The notes: a model not told the origin generated them from the sequence alone. Positions 9,650 through 18,680 are shown, numbered from the stretch's first letter. The stretch is DNA of 64,000 nt from Halosolutus halophilus (GCF_022869805.1 NZ_CP094974.1:2914001-2978000); one strand, 5' to 3'. Made by a program: numbers and translations.

Positions 9650-10992
9650 CGTTCCTGCACCGTCATCGGGATCTCGTCTTTCGGCCGGGCAGTAATGGTC
9701 GCCATCAGGTCGAGATCCGTCCCGGGGACGAGTTCGAGGTGGTACTGCTGGTAGATCGTCGCGAGGATGAGCCGTGCCTCGAGCATCGCGAAGCGATCGC
9801 CGATGCACCGTCGCGGTCCCGCCCCGAACGGGAAATACGCCAGCTTCGGGAGGTCGGACTCCATCTCGTCGGTCCACCGCTCCGGGCGGAAGGCCAGCGG
9901 ATCGTCGTACCACCGGGGATCGCGGTGGACGACCCACTGGTGCATCCGGATGGTCGCACCCGCCGGGATCTCGTAGCCGCCGATGATATCGGGTTTGACC
10001 GGTTCGCGGACGATCCCCGGAACCGGCGGGTAGAGGCGCATCGACTCTTTGACTACCTGCTCCGTGTACGAGAGATCGGAGAGGTCCGCCATCGTCGGCG
10101 TCTCGCCCCCTAGCTCCGTCTCGAGTTCGTCGACGAGTCGCCGCTCGACGGCGGGGTTCGTCGCGAGGAGATACGCCGTAAACGTCAGCGAGAGCGCCGT
10201 CGTCTCGTGGCCGGCGAGCAACAGGGTCACGACCTCGTCGCGGATCTGCTCGTCCGAAAGGCGGTTCCCGTTCTCGTCGGTCACCTCGAGGAGTTTCGAG
10301 ATGACGTCCCGGTCGGTCGGGTCCGCTTTCCGCTCCTCGATCAGCCGGTAGACGATGGCGTCGAGGTCTTTTCGCGCACGCTGGATACGCCGTCGGGAGG
10401 GCGTGGGAACGTTCGGGGGAAGGACCAGATGCGAGAGGCTCTCGGACGCCAGCATGAACTCCTCGAGGGCCGAGCCCACGGTGTCGACGGAATCGTCGAT
10501 GTCGACGCCGAACAGCGCCCGGGCGACGATCTTCAGCGTCACCTCCATCATGTCCTCGTGGAACAGCCGGGTCTGGCCGTCCGCCCAGCCCTCGAGGGCC
10601 TCCTCGATGAACTCGGTCATCATCGAGGCGTACTCCTCGATCCGGCCGGGATTGAACGCGGGCTGGATGAGGTGACGGTTGCGCCGCCAGACCGCCCCCT
10701 CGCTGTTCAGGATGCCGTCGCCGGTGACGGGGCCGAGGACGTTCTGGAACCGGGCCCCCTTGACGTAGTTCTGGTTGTTCTGGACGAGTACCTGCTCGAT
10801 GTAGTCGGGATGGTTGAGCTGGAACACCGGCCCACCGGGGTCCTCCCAGTGGGCGATGTCACCGTACTCGCGGGCCGTTCGCGTCATGAAGCCGTACGGG
10901 TCACGGAGGAAGGCGAGTTGATTGCCGAAGAACGGCAGTCCGTCGGGACCCGGCGGTCGATCGTCGGCGATAGCGGGGGTATCGCTGCTCAT
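9646..10992 (-). CDS. Cytochrome P450 (CYP174-like)
   Basis: A 448-residue P450 with every hallmark. The C-helix is WRRNRHLIQPAF. The I-helix oxygen-binding motif AGHETT is near residue 260. The K-helix ExxR is KESMR near 315. The heme loop FGAGPRRCIG carries the cysteine ligand near 395. The start codon at 10992 (MSSDTPAI) fits the family better than a GTG 30 bases upstream. Haloarchaeal P450s of this kind are placed in CYP174; substrate is unknown. It is divergent from a Bat-type HTH-10 regulator across 150 bp that contains the palindromic AT box TTCTTAAGTA at 11051-11060. No ferredoxin or reductase is adjacent. Confidence 0.93.
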   Translation of the reverse strand: MSSDTPAIADDRPPGPDGLPFFGNQLAFLRDPYGFMTRTAREYGDIAHWEDPGGPVFQLNHPDYIEQVLVQNNQNYVKGARFQNVLGPVTGDGILNSEGAVWRRNRHLIQPAFNPGRIEEYASMMTEFIEEALEGWADGQTRLFHEDMMEVTLKIVARALFGVDIDDSVDTVGSALEEFMLASESLSHLVLPPNVPTPSRRRIQRARKDLDAIVYRLIEERKADPTDRDVISKLLEVTDENGNRLSDEQIRDEVVTLLLAGHETTALSLTFTAYLLATNPAVERRLVDELETELGGETPTMADLSDLSYTEQVVKESMRLYPPVPGIVREPVKPDIIGGYEIPAGATIRMHQWVVHRDPRWYDDPLAFRPERWTDEMESDLPKLAYFPFGAGPRRCIGDRFAMLEARLILATIYQQYHLELVPGTDLDLMATITARPKDEIPMTVQER

Positions 10993-11050
10993 TTTGCAGT
11001 CGACCCGAGGGGCGCGAGACACCTATGCCTGAAGCCGAGCACGCTCGGGG

Positions 11051-11060
11051 TTCTTAAGTA
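11051..11060. promoter_or_regulatory. Shared TATA-like box between P450 and HTH-10 genes
   Basis: The near-palindrome TTCTTAAGTA is the only AT-rich element in the 150-bp divergent region. It reads as a TATA-like box on both strands, about 60 bp from the P450 start and 85 bp from the regulator start. Confidence 0.35.
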
Positions 11061-11142
11061 TCGGTCGACACGGTCTCCGTATGGACGCGCACAGACCGAT
11101 TGCACGCGGTGGGGCCCGCCGTTTGACCCGCGGAGGGCCGCG

Positions 11143-11811
11143 ATGAGGGCCGCGACGGTCACACTGTCGTGGGACGACGACCGCGGCAACCCGATCGCCG
11201 ACATCTTCGGTGGGAGCGACGCGGTGACGATCGACGCGATCCGGTACGTACATCCCGTCCACGGGGAGCGCTACGTCGAACTACTCGAACTCCGCGGCGA
11301 CCTCGAACGCGCGCGAACGCTGCTCGAAGCGTCCTCGGAGACCATCGAACACGACGTCGCCGGCGAGGACGATCGGGGCGTCGCCTACGTGCAGTGTCGC
11401 ACCGTCGGACTCGTCGGCGATTTCCTGTCGATCCTCTGGCGACGCGAGATAGTCGTCGACTGGCCCCTGAAGTACGTCGAGGGCGGGAGTAACCGCGGGC
11501 TCGAACTCACGGTCATCGGCTCGAGTCGAGCGATCCAGCGTGCGGTCGCGGACCTCCCCGAGGGGGTCGACCTCGACCTCCGGCGACTCGGCAGCTACGA
11601 TCCGGACGTCGACCGGACCACGCCCGACCTGACCGAGCGCCAGCGGGAACTCTTCGAGGTGGCCATCCGCGAGGGGTACTACGAGGTGCCGCGGGAGACG
11701 ACCCAGCGCGAACTCGCCGAGACGCTCGATCTCGCGACGGGGACCGTCGGCGAACACCTGCGGCGAATCGAAGCGAGACTGGCCACGGCGTACGCCACGT
11801 CACTGGAGTAG
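11143..11811 (+). CDS. HTH-10 (Bat-type) transcriptional regulator
   Basis: A 222-residue regulator with the haloarchaeal Bat architecture. An N-terminal sensor-like alpha/beta region of about 150 residues precedes a C-terminal HTH-10 domain that starts at LTERQRELFEVAIREGYYEVPRETT. The helix-turn-helix continues with QRELAETLDLATGTVGEHLRR. The ATG at 11143 starts the acidic, well-biased frame; the upstream open frame is arginine-poor shadow. It is divergent from the P450, which it may control (inference). No ligand pocket or cofactor motif is evident. Confidence 0.85.
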   Translation: MRAATVTLSWDDDRGNPIADIFGGSDAVTIDAIRYVHPVHGERYVELLELRGDLERARTLLEASSETIEHDVAGEDDRGVAYVQCRTVGLVGDFLSILWRREIVVDWPLKYVEGGSNRGLELTVIGSSRAIQRAVADLPEGVDLDLRRLGSYDPDVDRTTPDLTERQRELFEVAIREGYYEVPRETTQRELAETLDLATGTVGEHLRRIEARLATAYATSLE

Positions 11812-11890
11812 TCGAACAGCGGCGACGCCGCGCCGCGGCTATCGGACGGTGTCATCCGGGCTTTTCACCGAGCAGCCACAATCGACTCGC

Positions 11891-12682
11891 ATGGACGACC
11901 TCGAGCGACTCGCCGACGCGATCGGCAACGGAGCGACCGCGGTCGCTCTCACCGGAGCCGGCATCTCCGCCCCCTCAGGCGTCCCGACGTTCCGCGGCGA
12001 CGACGGCGTCTGGGAGCGCTTCGACGAGGGGCAGTTCACCTACGGTCGGTTCCGGTCCGACCCCGCGGGCTTCTGGGCCGATCGACTCGACCTGCAGCGA
12101 GAACTGTTCGGCGACGAATTCGCACCCAACGCGGCCCACGAGGCCCTCGCGGCACTGGGGCGGGACGGCCACCTCGACGCGATCCTCACGCAGAACACGG
12201 ACGGCCTCCACGGGGACGCGGCCGCGTCCGTCGCCGACCGCTCCGCAGACGAGTCCGGCGGCGACGACCTGCCGCTCCTCGAACTCCACGGCAACGCCCG
12301 ACGCGTTCGCTGTGCCGACTGCGGAACCCGGACCGCCGCGGAGCCGATCTTCGATCGCGCCGCGGACGGCGAACTCCCGCCGACGTGCGACTGCGGCGGG
12401 ATCTACAGGCCCGACGTCGTGCTCTTCGGCGAGCAACTCCCCGGCGCAGTTATCCAGCGCGCCCGATCGCTCGCCCGCGAAAGCGACGTCTTCCTCGCGA
12501 TCGGCTCGTCGCTCGTCGTCGAACCCGCCGCGTCGCTCCCACGACTGGCCGCCGCGTCCGGTGCGACCGTCGGGATCGTCACCCTCGATCGGACGCCGTG
12601 CGACGGCGTCGCCGACGTGATCTGTCGGGACGACGTCGTCGAGGTACTGCCGGATATCCGAGCGCTCGTCGAGGGACCGTAA
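11891..12682 (+). CDS. Sir2-family NAD-dependent deacylase
   Basis: A 263-residue sirtuin. NAD-binding motif GAGISAPSGVPTFRG is near the N-terminus, TQNTDGLH lies mid-protein, and the catalytic histidine is in LELHGNARRV. A structural zinc site is formed by C-x2-C (CADC, near 140) and C-x-C (CDC, near 166). GSSLVVEPAASLP closes the Rossmann fold. The 20-residue acidic stretch between the catalytic loop and the histidine is a haloarchaeal expansion. ATG at 11891 is preferred over a GTG at 11849 because the first residues then match the family N-terminus. Likely roles are protein or histone-like deacylation; the substrate is not indicated by neighbours. Confidence 0.92.
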   Translation: MDDLERLADAIGNGATAVALTGAGISAPSGVPTFRGDDGVWERFDEGQFTYGRFRSDPAGFWADRLDLQRELFGDEFAPNAAHEALAALGRDGHLDAILTQNTDGLHGDAAASVADRSADESGGDDLPLLELHGNARRVRCADCGTRTAAEPIFDRAADGELPPTCDCGGIYRPDVVLFGEQLPGAVIQRARSLARESDVFLAIGSSLVVEPAASLPRLAAASGATVGIVTLDRTPCDGVADVICRDDVVEVLPDIRALVEGP

Positions 12683-12766
12683 CGCTCGTCACGGAACAGT
12701 AGCCGTTCGACGACGGTTCGCGGACCGGGACGACGAGACGAACGCGCGAACGCCGGATCGGCCGTC

Positions 12767-12973
12767 TCAGTTCTTCCGATCGGGCGACGGGAGGAGTTCG
12801 CGGAGGAGGAGTTCCTCACAGATCGCCGGCGGCATCGGTCTGCCGACCGACTCGCTCGAGTCGATCGAGTGGCCCGTCTCGACGAAGTGCTCGAGCGCCA
12901 GTTTCGATCGCTCCCGTTCCGTCGTGCCCTCCTCGACAGCCGCGAACCAGTCGCAGTCGTGGCAGAATTTCAT
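12767..12973 (-). CDS. Small CxxC zinc-finger-like protein
   Basis: A 68-residue protein beginning MKFCHDCDWF, with one CxxC pair plus His residues (HFVETGH) that could complete a mononuclear zinc site. Such mini zinc-finger proteins are common in haloarchaea and mostly uncharacterised. Its ATG overlaps the stop of the gene at 12970 (ATGA), so translation is probably coupled. Function unknown. Confidence 0.65.
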   Translation of the reverse strand: MKFCHDCDWFAAVEEGTTERERSKLALEHFVETGHSIDSSESVGRPMPPAICEELLLRELLPSPDRKN

Positions 12974-13248
12974 TGGGTGTCCGTCCGCTGGTGGGCCGGG
13001 CCGATCGTTCCGTCGCCGTCGCCGTCGACGCTGCCCCGGGTCGGGTCGTCGGTTGCGATCCCGCGATCAGGATGGTTGCCAGCGGTGATCGGTCCGAAGG
13101 AATCATCCAGCGCCGTCGGATCGGGACTGTGCTCCAGCGGTGGCACCTTCGTCGGATCGACGCCGTCTCTGGCCGCACCCTCGCGGGCAATTCCGGACGA
13201 TCCCGGTTCACCGCGTTCAGGTCGTGCGGGTGACTGCGTTGCCATCAT
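12970..13248 (-). CDS. Small disordered hypothetical protein
   Basis: A 92-residue open frame, Pro/Gly/Asp-rich and without hydrophobic core, ending in the four-base overlap ATGA with the zinc-finger-like gene. Codon use is haloarchaeal and the overlap is typical of operons, which supports expression. The sequence is low-complexity and has no motif I recognise, so it may be a disordered tail-like protein or a chance frame. Confidence 0.4.
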   Translation of the reverse strand: MMATQSPARPERGEPGSSGIAREGAARDGVDPTKVPPLEHSPDPTALDDSFGPITAGNHPDRGIATDDPTRGSVDGDGDGTIGPAHQRTDTQ

Positions 13249-13391
13249 CCGTCCGAAGTCACCGCACTGAATAAGAATGACGAACCGAGTTCGGACGGGC
13301 CCACCAGCGGTAGCAACCCACGGCCAGGGACGCGGCGATCGTCCCGATCTCGTCGCCTCTCTGCTCTCGTCGCCCCCATATCCGATCAGGG

Positions 13392-14051
13392 TCAGTCCGA
13401 GACGACGTGCTCCTCGATCAGTCGGGCCTGTCCGCGACGCAGTCGCTCACTGACGGCCTGGTCCGAAATCCCGAGGGCGTCGGCGATTGCCGACAGTTCA
13501 GTCTCGCGTGGGACCTCGAAGAAGCCGTGCTCGTGGGCGATCCGGAGCGCTTCCCGCTGGGAGTCCGTCAGCGTCGCCCGTTCGTCACCGTCGTGACGAT
13601 CGGGGCGCGGGCCGTCGGCGAGACGGCGGAGTTCGACGGTCACGCCTTCGGCTTTCAGAAACGCGTGGTAGCTGCTGAAGGTGTCCCGATCGGGAAACCG
13701 CATCTCGATCTCCCACCGGCCGTTCCTGGCGCGACCGGCGAGCAGTTCGCCGCCGGCGGCGACCCACTGTCGGTACGCGTCGACGACGCCCGAGTCGCTG
13801 CGGCGGATCCGGTAGAGGAACCACTCGTCCCCCTCGTCGATCCGTTCGAACTCGTCGATCGTTCCGTCACCGTCCAGCGTCGGATCGAGGCGCTCGGGGT
13901 CGTCGCAGCGAAACCAGCAGACCGCGAGCGGCCGGTCGGGATCGAGGGCGTACTGGTCCTCGAGTTCTACCTCGAGCGACGGTATCGCCGACAGCGTGGG
14001 TCCGAGAACGAAGTCGGGAGCGACCGCCTCGAACTCCGCGAGGAGACTCAT
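13392..14051 (-). CDS. HTH-10 (Bat-type) transcriptional regulator
   Basis: A 219-residue Bat-like regulator. The N-terminal 150 residues form the bacterio-opsin-activator sensor-type domain (WFLYRIRRSDSGVVDAYRQW; GRWEIEMRFPDRDTFSSYHA). The C-terminal HTH-10 domain starts at LTDSQREALRIAHEHGFFEV and carries the helix pair ELSAIADALGISDQAVSERLRR. This is the second HTH-10 gene within 3 kb, but the two share only the common architecture. It lies upstream of the GGGP synthase gene's stop, in the same orientation but not obviously in one operon. Target unknown. Confidence 0.85.
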   Translation of the reverse strand: MSLLAEFEAVAPDFVLGPTLSAIPSLEVELEDQYALDPDRPLAVCWFRCDDPERLDPTLDGDGTIDEFERIDEGDEWFLYRIRRSDSGVVDAYRQWVAAGGELLAGRARNGRWEIEMRFPDRDTFSSYHAFLKAEGVTVELRRLADGPRPDRHDGDERATLTDSQREALRIAHEHGFFEVPRETELSAIADALGISDQAVSERLRRGQARLIEEHVVSD

Positions 14052-14125
14052 ACGACAGTAATTAGCGATGGAGACGCAAAACAGTTTAGGCCGTTGATAT
14101 TTTTGAGATCGAGAACGGAGTGAGA

Positions 14126-14833
14126 CTAACGGGAGGCGTCGTTGGCAGCCTCGACCGTCCGGCGGACGGCCTCGACGCCCTCGTCGTGGGCGAGGTCACC
14201 GACGACGACGACGTCGGCGTGCTCGGCCATCGCGTACGACGAGTCGTAATCGTGGACGCCGCCGCCGTAGAACAGCGTCGCGTCGTCGACGGCCTCGCCC
14301 GCCGCCGCGACCACGTCCACGTCACCGTACATCCCCGAGTACTCGACGTAGACGATCTCCTGGCCGAACATCCGTTCGGCGACCGTCGCGTAGGCCGCGA
14401 CGTCGTCCGCCGCGAGGTCGCAGTTTGCTTCCGTCAGTTCCGCGACGTCGGCCTCGGGGTTCATGACGATGTAGGCCTCGAGCGTCGTCCGCTCCCAGTC
14501 GAGGTCGTCGTCGAGACGGACCCACTCCTTGTGCGCCTCGGTGATCCAGAACGGGGAGCCGGCGTTGAACACCGTCGGAACGAGGTACCCCTCGAGGGCG
14601 TCGTTGTCGACGACGACGCTCGGGTTCGAGGGTTCCTGGTACAGCGGGACGTCGTGTTCCGCGCAGGCCTCGATGACGGCGGTCATGTTCTCCTCGGTCA
14701 TCCCCATCGTACCGCCGACCTCGATCGCGTCGGTCCCGGTCGCACAGAGGTCGCCGTAGGTGATTCCCTCGGGGAGTTCCTTGTCCGGATCGAGTTTGAG
14801 AACGTGGTTCCAGTCGTCCCAGGGAGCAGTCAT
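14126..14833 (-). CDS. Geranylgeranylglyceryl phosphate synthase
   Basis: A 235-residue TIM-barrel prenyltransferase of the PcrB/GGGPS family, joining sn-glycerol-1-phosphate and geranylgeranyl diphosphate in the first ether bond of archaeal lipids. Family motifs visible are [15 protein letters not shown] (substrate-binding loop), [10 protein letters not shown] and [13 protein letters not shown] with the phosphate-binding glycines, then ADVVVVGD. The ATG at 14833 (MTAPWDDW) matches the family start better than one nine codons upstream. It stands alone among unrelated genes, as often seen for this essential enzyme. Confidence 0.92.
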   Translation of the reverse strand: MTAPWDDWNHVLKLDPDKELPEGITYGDLCATGTDAIEVGGTMGMTEENMTAVIEACAEHDVPLYQEPSNPSVVVDNDALEGYLVPTVFNAGSPFWITEAHKEWVRLDDDLDWERTTLEAYIVMNPEADVAELTEANCDLAADDVAAYATVAERMFGQEIVYVEYSGMYGDVDVVAAAGEAVDDATLFYGGGVHDYDSSYAMAEHADVVVVGDLAHDEGVEAVRRTVEAANDASR

Positions 14834-14966
14834 ACCCCCCGATTTCCCGGTAACGCTCAAAAACGCTACGAAAACGCCCCCGATCGCCGGGCATGCCGAA
14901 GCGGGGCGCTAGCGATCGACGACACCCGTACCGACACGAGCGCAGGACCTGCGTCCCGACAGGGGG

Positions 14967-15156
14967 TCAGTTGCCACGCTCCTGCACCGCTTCGGTGCGG
15001 TCGAGCAACTCGCGTGCCGCAGCGAGTCCAGCCTCGATCGCGCCGACTGACAGTTCCGGGTCGCCCTCGCTGTCGATCGGCGAAACGACGTGGCGGACGA
15101 CGATCGATACGTGTTCAGCAAACGCCCAGGAGAAATACTTGGTTGTGGTGGGTGAC
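14967..15156 (-). pseudogene. Possible gene remnant next to the M3 peptidase
   Basis: Directly downstream of the peptidase stop, in a different frame, the minus strand reads like real protein for about 55 codons (SWAFAEHVSIVVRHV, then ELSVGAIEAGLAAARELLDR) and ends in TGA at 14967. There is no start codon in the coding-like part. Third positions are GC-rich but less so than in neighbours. It looks like the 3' end of a lost gene. I cannot name it. Confidence 0.3.
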
Positions 15157-16938
15157 CTATACCCGCTCGAGATACTCGTCGAACGCAGTGGCCGCCCGTT
15201 CGTACGGCTCGGGAGTCGCCACCGGCGCGCCCAGACGGTCGAACAGGTCGATCGGTGGCTCCCGCCCCGTGTTCCGGAGGAACGCGTGATACGTCCCGGG
15301 GTCGAGCGTCCCGTCGCGAAGTCGATCGCGGACGACGAGCGCGCCGGTCGCACCGAGGACGTACTGGTAGCTACTGTACGGCTCGCGAAGCCCCGTTCCG
15401 AGCCAGTTTCGCCCGGCCCGGTCCCCGTAGTCGACGATCGGTCGGAACTCCGCGAGCAGTGTCGCGTACGCCTCCCGAATTCGGGCTGCGGTGAGGGCTT
15501 CCCCGGACTCGATCGCGGTTACGAGCCGGTGAGCGAACGCGGAGTGCATCGTCCCGTCGAAGAGGTTGCCGCCGATGCACTCGAGGAACCGGTTCCGAGC
15601 GTGTGCCGCGAGCGGTCCGCCGACCTCGAGACAGTGATCCACGAGCAGGAGTTCGTGGAGGATCGACGGCACCTCCGAGACCGGGGTCGGACACGTCGCG
15701 TACGGCGTCGCTCCCTCGCGGTGGAACGAGACGTTGAGGGCGTGGCCGAGTTCGTGACAGAGGAAGAACATCGTACGGACGTCCCCGCGATAGTTCGCGA
15801 GCACGAACGCGCCGTCGGCCGCCGAGGACGGACAGTACGCGGGGATGTCCGTCCGTTTGTCCTGCGTGGGGAACACGTCGATTCGGCGCTGTTCGAAGAA
15901 CGATCGCGCCCGATCGACGTACTCCTCGCCGAGTGGGGCGAGCGCCGCGAGGATGTGGTCTCGCGCGTCCTCGTACGGAATCTCCGGGGCAGGCGGGTCG
16001 GCGATCGACACGTCGAGGTCCCACGGCCGAAGCGAGTCGACGTCGAGCCGATCCCGACGGCGTCGCTGTGCGCGATGGAACGGGTCGAGGGTCGATCGAA
16101 TCGCCTCGAGGAGCGTTTCGTGAACCGTGCCGGGAATCGCCGGCTCGAGCCCCGACTCGGGGTAGGTCCCGCGGAGGTCGCGATCGCGAACGGACGCGTA
16201 GTTCCGAACCGCCGCGTCGGTGGCTGCGGCGGACAGTTTTTCCGCGTACGATCGGGCGTACGTCCCCTCGAAGCGATCGAACTCGGCCCAGTACGCGTCG
16301 TAGACGCGGCGGCGATAGTCCCGATCGGGATGGGACAGTTCCGACCGTCGATTCCCCGGTCGAACGGCGACGGTCTCTCCGTCCGGTCGCTCGACAGTGG
16401 GCGGGTCGAAATCGTCCGTCTTGATCGCTCGCAGGATCCGCGTCGGCGCGGAGCGTACCTCGCCGTGGTCGGCGATCACGCGTTCGACCGCGGGCTCCCG
16501 GACGTGGGCAGCCTGCTGGCGGAGGGACTCCGCGTATCGACGGTACCCCTCGAGCGAGTCGACGAGGTCGTCGAGCCGTCGATCGTCCGTCTCCCCGAGT
16601 CGACGGCGGACGGCTGCGACGGTCGGTTCGAACGCGGATTCGAGGTCGCGGACACGACGCTGCCGCGTCGCTGCGGCGTCGGATTCGGTGTCGACGTTCG
16701 CACTGAGCATCGCGTACAGTTCGAGTCGCTGTTTTCGTCGGTGGCACTCCGCCGTCAGTTCGAGCAGCCCGCGGAGGTCGTCGACCGAGCGGAGTTCCTC
16801 GGCCGATCGGGACTCCAGCGCGGCGAGTCGCTCTCGCAGCGTCGCTTCGGCGTCGTCCCACTCGGCAGGCGTCGCGAAGATGTGCGTCAGGTCGAATCGG
16901 TACTGTTCGTCGATGTCGTCTCGTGACGGTAGACTCAT
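15157..16938 (-). CDS. M3-family oligoendopeptidase (PepF-like)
   Basis: A 593-residue zinc metallopeptidase, near the usual length of the oligoendopeptidase F family. The catalytic HExxH is HELGH (FFLCHELGHALNVSFH) near residue 395, with the third ligand expected in VSEVPSILHE about 25 residues on. The N-terminal half is helical, as in other M3 enzymes. A GPXD-like C-terminal segment (YSSYQYVLGATGALVV) lines the cleft. It should cleave short cytoplasmic peptides. No signal peptide. The ATG at 16938 gives MSLPSRDDIDEQYRFDL, matching the family start. Confidence 0.92.
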   Translation of the reverse strand: MSLPSRDDIDEQYRFDLTHIFATPAEWDDAEATLRERLAALESRSAEELRSVDDLRGLLELTAECHRRKQRLELYAMLSANVDTESDAAATRQRRVRDLESAFEPTVAAVRRRLGETDDRRLDDLVDSLEGYRRYAESLRQQAAHVREPAVERVIADHGEVRSAPTRILRAIKTDDFDPPTVERPDGETVAVRPGNRRSELSHPDRDYRRRVYDAYWAEFDRFEGTYARSYAEKLSAAATDAAVRNYASVRDRDLRGTYPESGLEPAIPGTVHETLLEAIRSTLDPFHRAQRRRRDRLDVDSLRPWDLDVSIADPPAPEIPYEDARDHILAALAPLGEEYVDRARSFFEQRRIDVFPTQDKRTDIPAYCPSSAADGAFVLANYRGDVRTMFFLCHELGHALNVSFHREGATPYATCPTPVSEVPSILHELLLVDHCLEVGGPLAAHARNRFLECIGGNLFDGTMHSAFAHRLVTAIESGEALTAARIREAYATLLAEFRPIVDYGDRAGRNWLGTGLREPYSSYQYVLGATGALVVRDRLRDGTLDPGTYHAFLRNTGREPPIDLFDRLGAPVATPEPYERAATAFDEYLERV

Positions 16939-17089
16939 ACGTTGCTGGTCGCTGTCGGCGTGTCGGTCGAACGCGATACGGCAGCCTGACTGGTCGAAAC
17001 GCGCGCCAGTCGGGAGAGAAATTAGTTGGTCATCGGACGCCTACCGTAGACCAGCTATCGCGCGTCCGTTACAAAAATGCATCGGTCGG

Positions 17090-17383
17090 CTAACGTGTTC
17101 GACGGGGACGAACCCGCACCGCCGAAGTAGCGCTCGAGCGGGAGTCCATTCCCATCCACCGACTGCAGGGCCGAGTCGGCCCTGCGATCGGTTCGACCAC
17201 GCAGATCAGGCTCGGGTGGACACGACTCACCACGCTCGATGCACTTTCTCCACTAGTCGCGGTATCGTACTCCGCAGGACTGATACCACGTAGCGCGAAC
17301 GCGGTAACGGCGTCGACGATCGCTTCCGGACGCTCGAACAGCAGCCGCAACGATTCCCGACGATTTGACGCGCAGAAGGTCAC
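17090..17383 (-). CDS. Possible small open frame coupled to the coiled-coil gene
   Basis: A 97-codon frame whose GTG start overlaps the stop of the coiled-coil gene (GTGA at 17380-17383). The first half is plausible protein (SLRLLFERPEAIVDAVTAFA); the last 40 residues are Ser/Arg-rich and look non-coding. It may be a real small gene, a remnant, or chance. The rest of the 440-base gap on either side of it (16939-17379) holds a 21-base palindrome and nothing else I recognise. Confidence 0.3.
   Translation of the reverse strand: MTFCASNRRESLRLLFERPEAIVDAVTAFALRGISPAEYDTATSGESASSVVSRVHPSLICVVEPIAGPTRPCSRWMGMDSRSSATSAVRVRPRRTR
17165..17185. repeat. Perfect 21-base palindrome
   Basis: The arms GCAGGGCCGA and TCGGCCCTGC flank a single central base, a perfect inverted repeat. 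The central base leaves no room for a full-length hairpin loop, so it could form a shorter stem of 8-9 bp or serve as a protein-binding site. It lies inside the doubtful small frame. Confidence 0.5.
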
Positions 17384-18312
17384 TGGGGCTCGTCTTCCCG
17401 GCCATCTCCCGGGTCCCCGGTCGACCCCTCTATCGAGTTACGCCACAGGGTCATGTCCGCCGCGTGCGCCTCGAGAGCATCGACGTCCTCCTCCAGGGAT
17501 TCGATCGATGAGCGTAACCCGTCGTCGAGATTTTCGAGGTCCGACTGGACGGCCGACAGTTCCGATTTCGTTTCCTTTCGGAGCAGCGTGATCGCCTCCT
17601 CCATCGTGGAATTGACCTCACCGATTCCGGTTTCGAGGGCGGCCGTTCGTTCGTCGATTCGGTCCTCGAGGGTATCGATACGAGCCTCCAACGTTTCGAT
17701 ATCCTGTATCCGGGACGCCAGGGCGGTGGTTCGCGTGTCCAGATTCTTCTCGATGTGCTGGACCCGTCGGGCGACGTCGTCATCGACTCGTTCCGCCGAG
17801 ACCTCGGCCGGTTCCCCGCTCCCGGCGACGTCGTCGGAGGAGTCGCGGGCCGCGGAGCGTTCCGAACGTCCGCTGCGTGTCGACTCCTCGACGCTCGCGA
17901 GGCGATCGGCGAACGCAGCGATCGCGGCTTCGAGGTCGTCGATTCGGGATTCGAGGGTCGCATCCGTCGACTCGTCGGAGTCGACCGCCGTTCGGAGCGT
18001 CGCCAGTTCGTCGCGGGTCGAGTCGAGCTCGGATCGAAGATCCTCGAGGGCTGCCCCGATGTCGCCTTCCGATTCCGCATCGACGTCGGTCGATAATTGC
18101 TCCACCTTCGACTCGAGGTCCGCGATCCGCTCGCGTTCCACACTCCGGGTGCCGGACTCCTGTTCGAGTGCCCGTTTGAGAGCTTCCGTTCGCGCCCCGC
18201 CCTGGTCCGATCTGAGGGCGTCGAGTAGCTCGTCGAGGACGTCGTCTACCGACCGGTCGAACGGTTCCTCGGAGGAGCTCGATGACCGTCTGCGACTGTC
18301 GTGTTTCTCCAT
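17380..18312 (-). CDS. Acidic coiled-coil protein
   Basis: A 310-residue protein dominated by heptad-like coiled coil. Segments about 55-135 (IADLESKVEQLSTDVDAESE; SELDSTRDELATLRTAV) and about 175-290 (IEKNLDTRTTALASRIQDIE; LEDRIDERTAALETGIGEVN) are separated by a disordered Ser/Glu linker. No membrane segment or enzyme motif is seen. The ATG at 18312 follows the small gene at 18320 by 7 bp, so the two form an operon. Haloarchaea carry coiled-coil proteins of this type next to a short partner; a structural or scaffolding role is inference. Confidence 0.75.
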   Translation of the reverse strand: MEKHDSRRRSSSSSEEPFDRSVDDVLDELLDALRSDQGGARTEALKRALEQESGTRSVERERIADLESKVEQLSTDVDAESEGDIGAALEDLRSELDSTRDELATLRTAVDSDESTDATLESRIDDLEAAIAAFADRLASVEESTRSGRSERSAARDSSDDVAGSGEPAEVSAERVDDDVARRVQHIEKNLDTRTTALASRIQDIETLEARIDTLEDRIDERTAALETGIGEVNSTMEEAITLLRKETKSELSAVQSDLENLDDGLRSSIESLEEDVDALEAHAADMTLWRNSIEGSTGDPGDGREDEPQ

Positions 18313-18319
18313 GCCACTG

Positions 18320-18547
18320 TTAGCGACGGGACGCTTCCTCGAACGAACGGTCGGCATCGTCCCGGAGAGCCGCCGTACCGACGCGAGAGACGCCGGCCCC
18401 CTCGTACAGCGGGTCGGGATCGAGCGGATCACCACCTCTCGCTTGAGTACCCTCAGCGACGATTTTTGTGGCAGGTTCGTCCCAGCACTCCGCTTCGTCG
18501 TTCGTTCTGTAGGTGTCGGTTTGCACGGGTAATTCGACACGAGACAT
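18320..18547 (-). CDS. Small conserved-looking haloarchaeal protein
   Basis: A 75-residue protein starting MSRVELPVQTDTYRTNDE at the ATG at 18547, with one cysteine-tryptophan element (AECWDEPATKIVAEGTQARG) and an acidic tail. It has no membrane segment. Only 7 bp separate it from the coiled-coil gene, which suggests co-transcription and joint function. I do not recognise the family. The AT-rich block TTTAATTTC near 18578-18586 upstream may hold its TATA box. Confidence 0.65.
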   Translation of the reverse strand: MSRVELPVQTDTYRTNDEAECWDEPATKIVAEGTQARGGDPLDPDPLYEGAGVSRVGTAALRDDADRSFEEASRR

Positions 18548-18680
18548 ACCCGTTAAACGGTGGCGTCCGTTCATCACCGTTTAATTTCTGGCCAGTCGTA
18601 AGAGCTGTGAAATCACCCACCAGATCGGTTGTCTGGCGGCATCAGACGCCATAAATTATGTATTCAGAACAATCATTTGG

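Noticed and set aside
14893-16926. 677-codon plus-strand frame opposite the M3 peptidase
   Set aside because: Shadow of the peptidase gene; no motifs.
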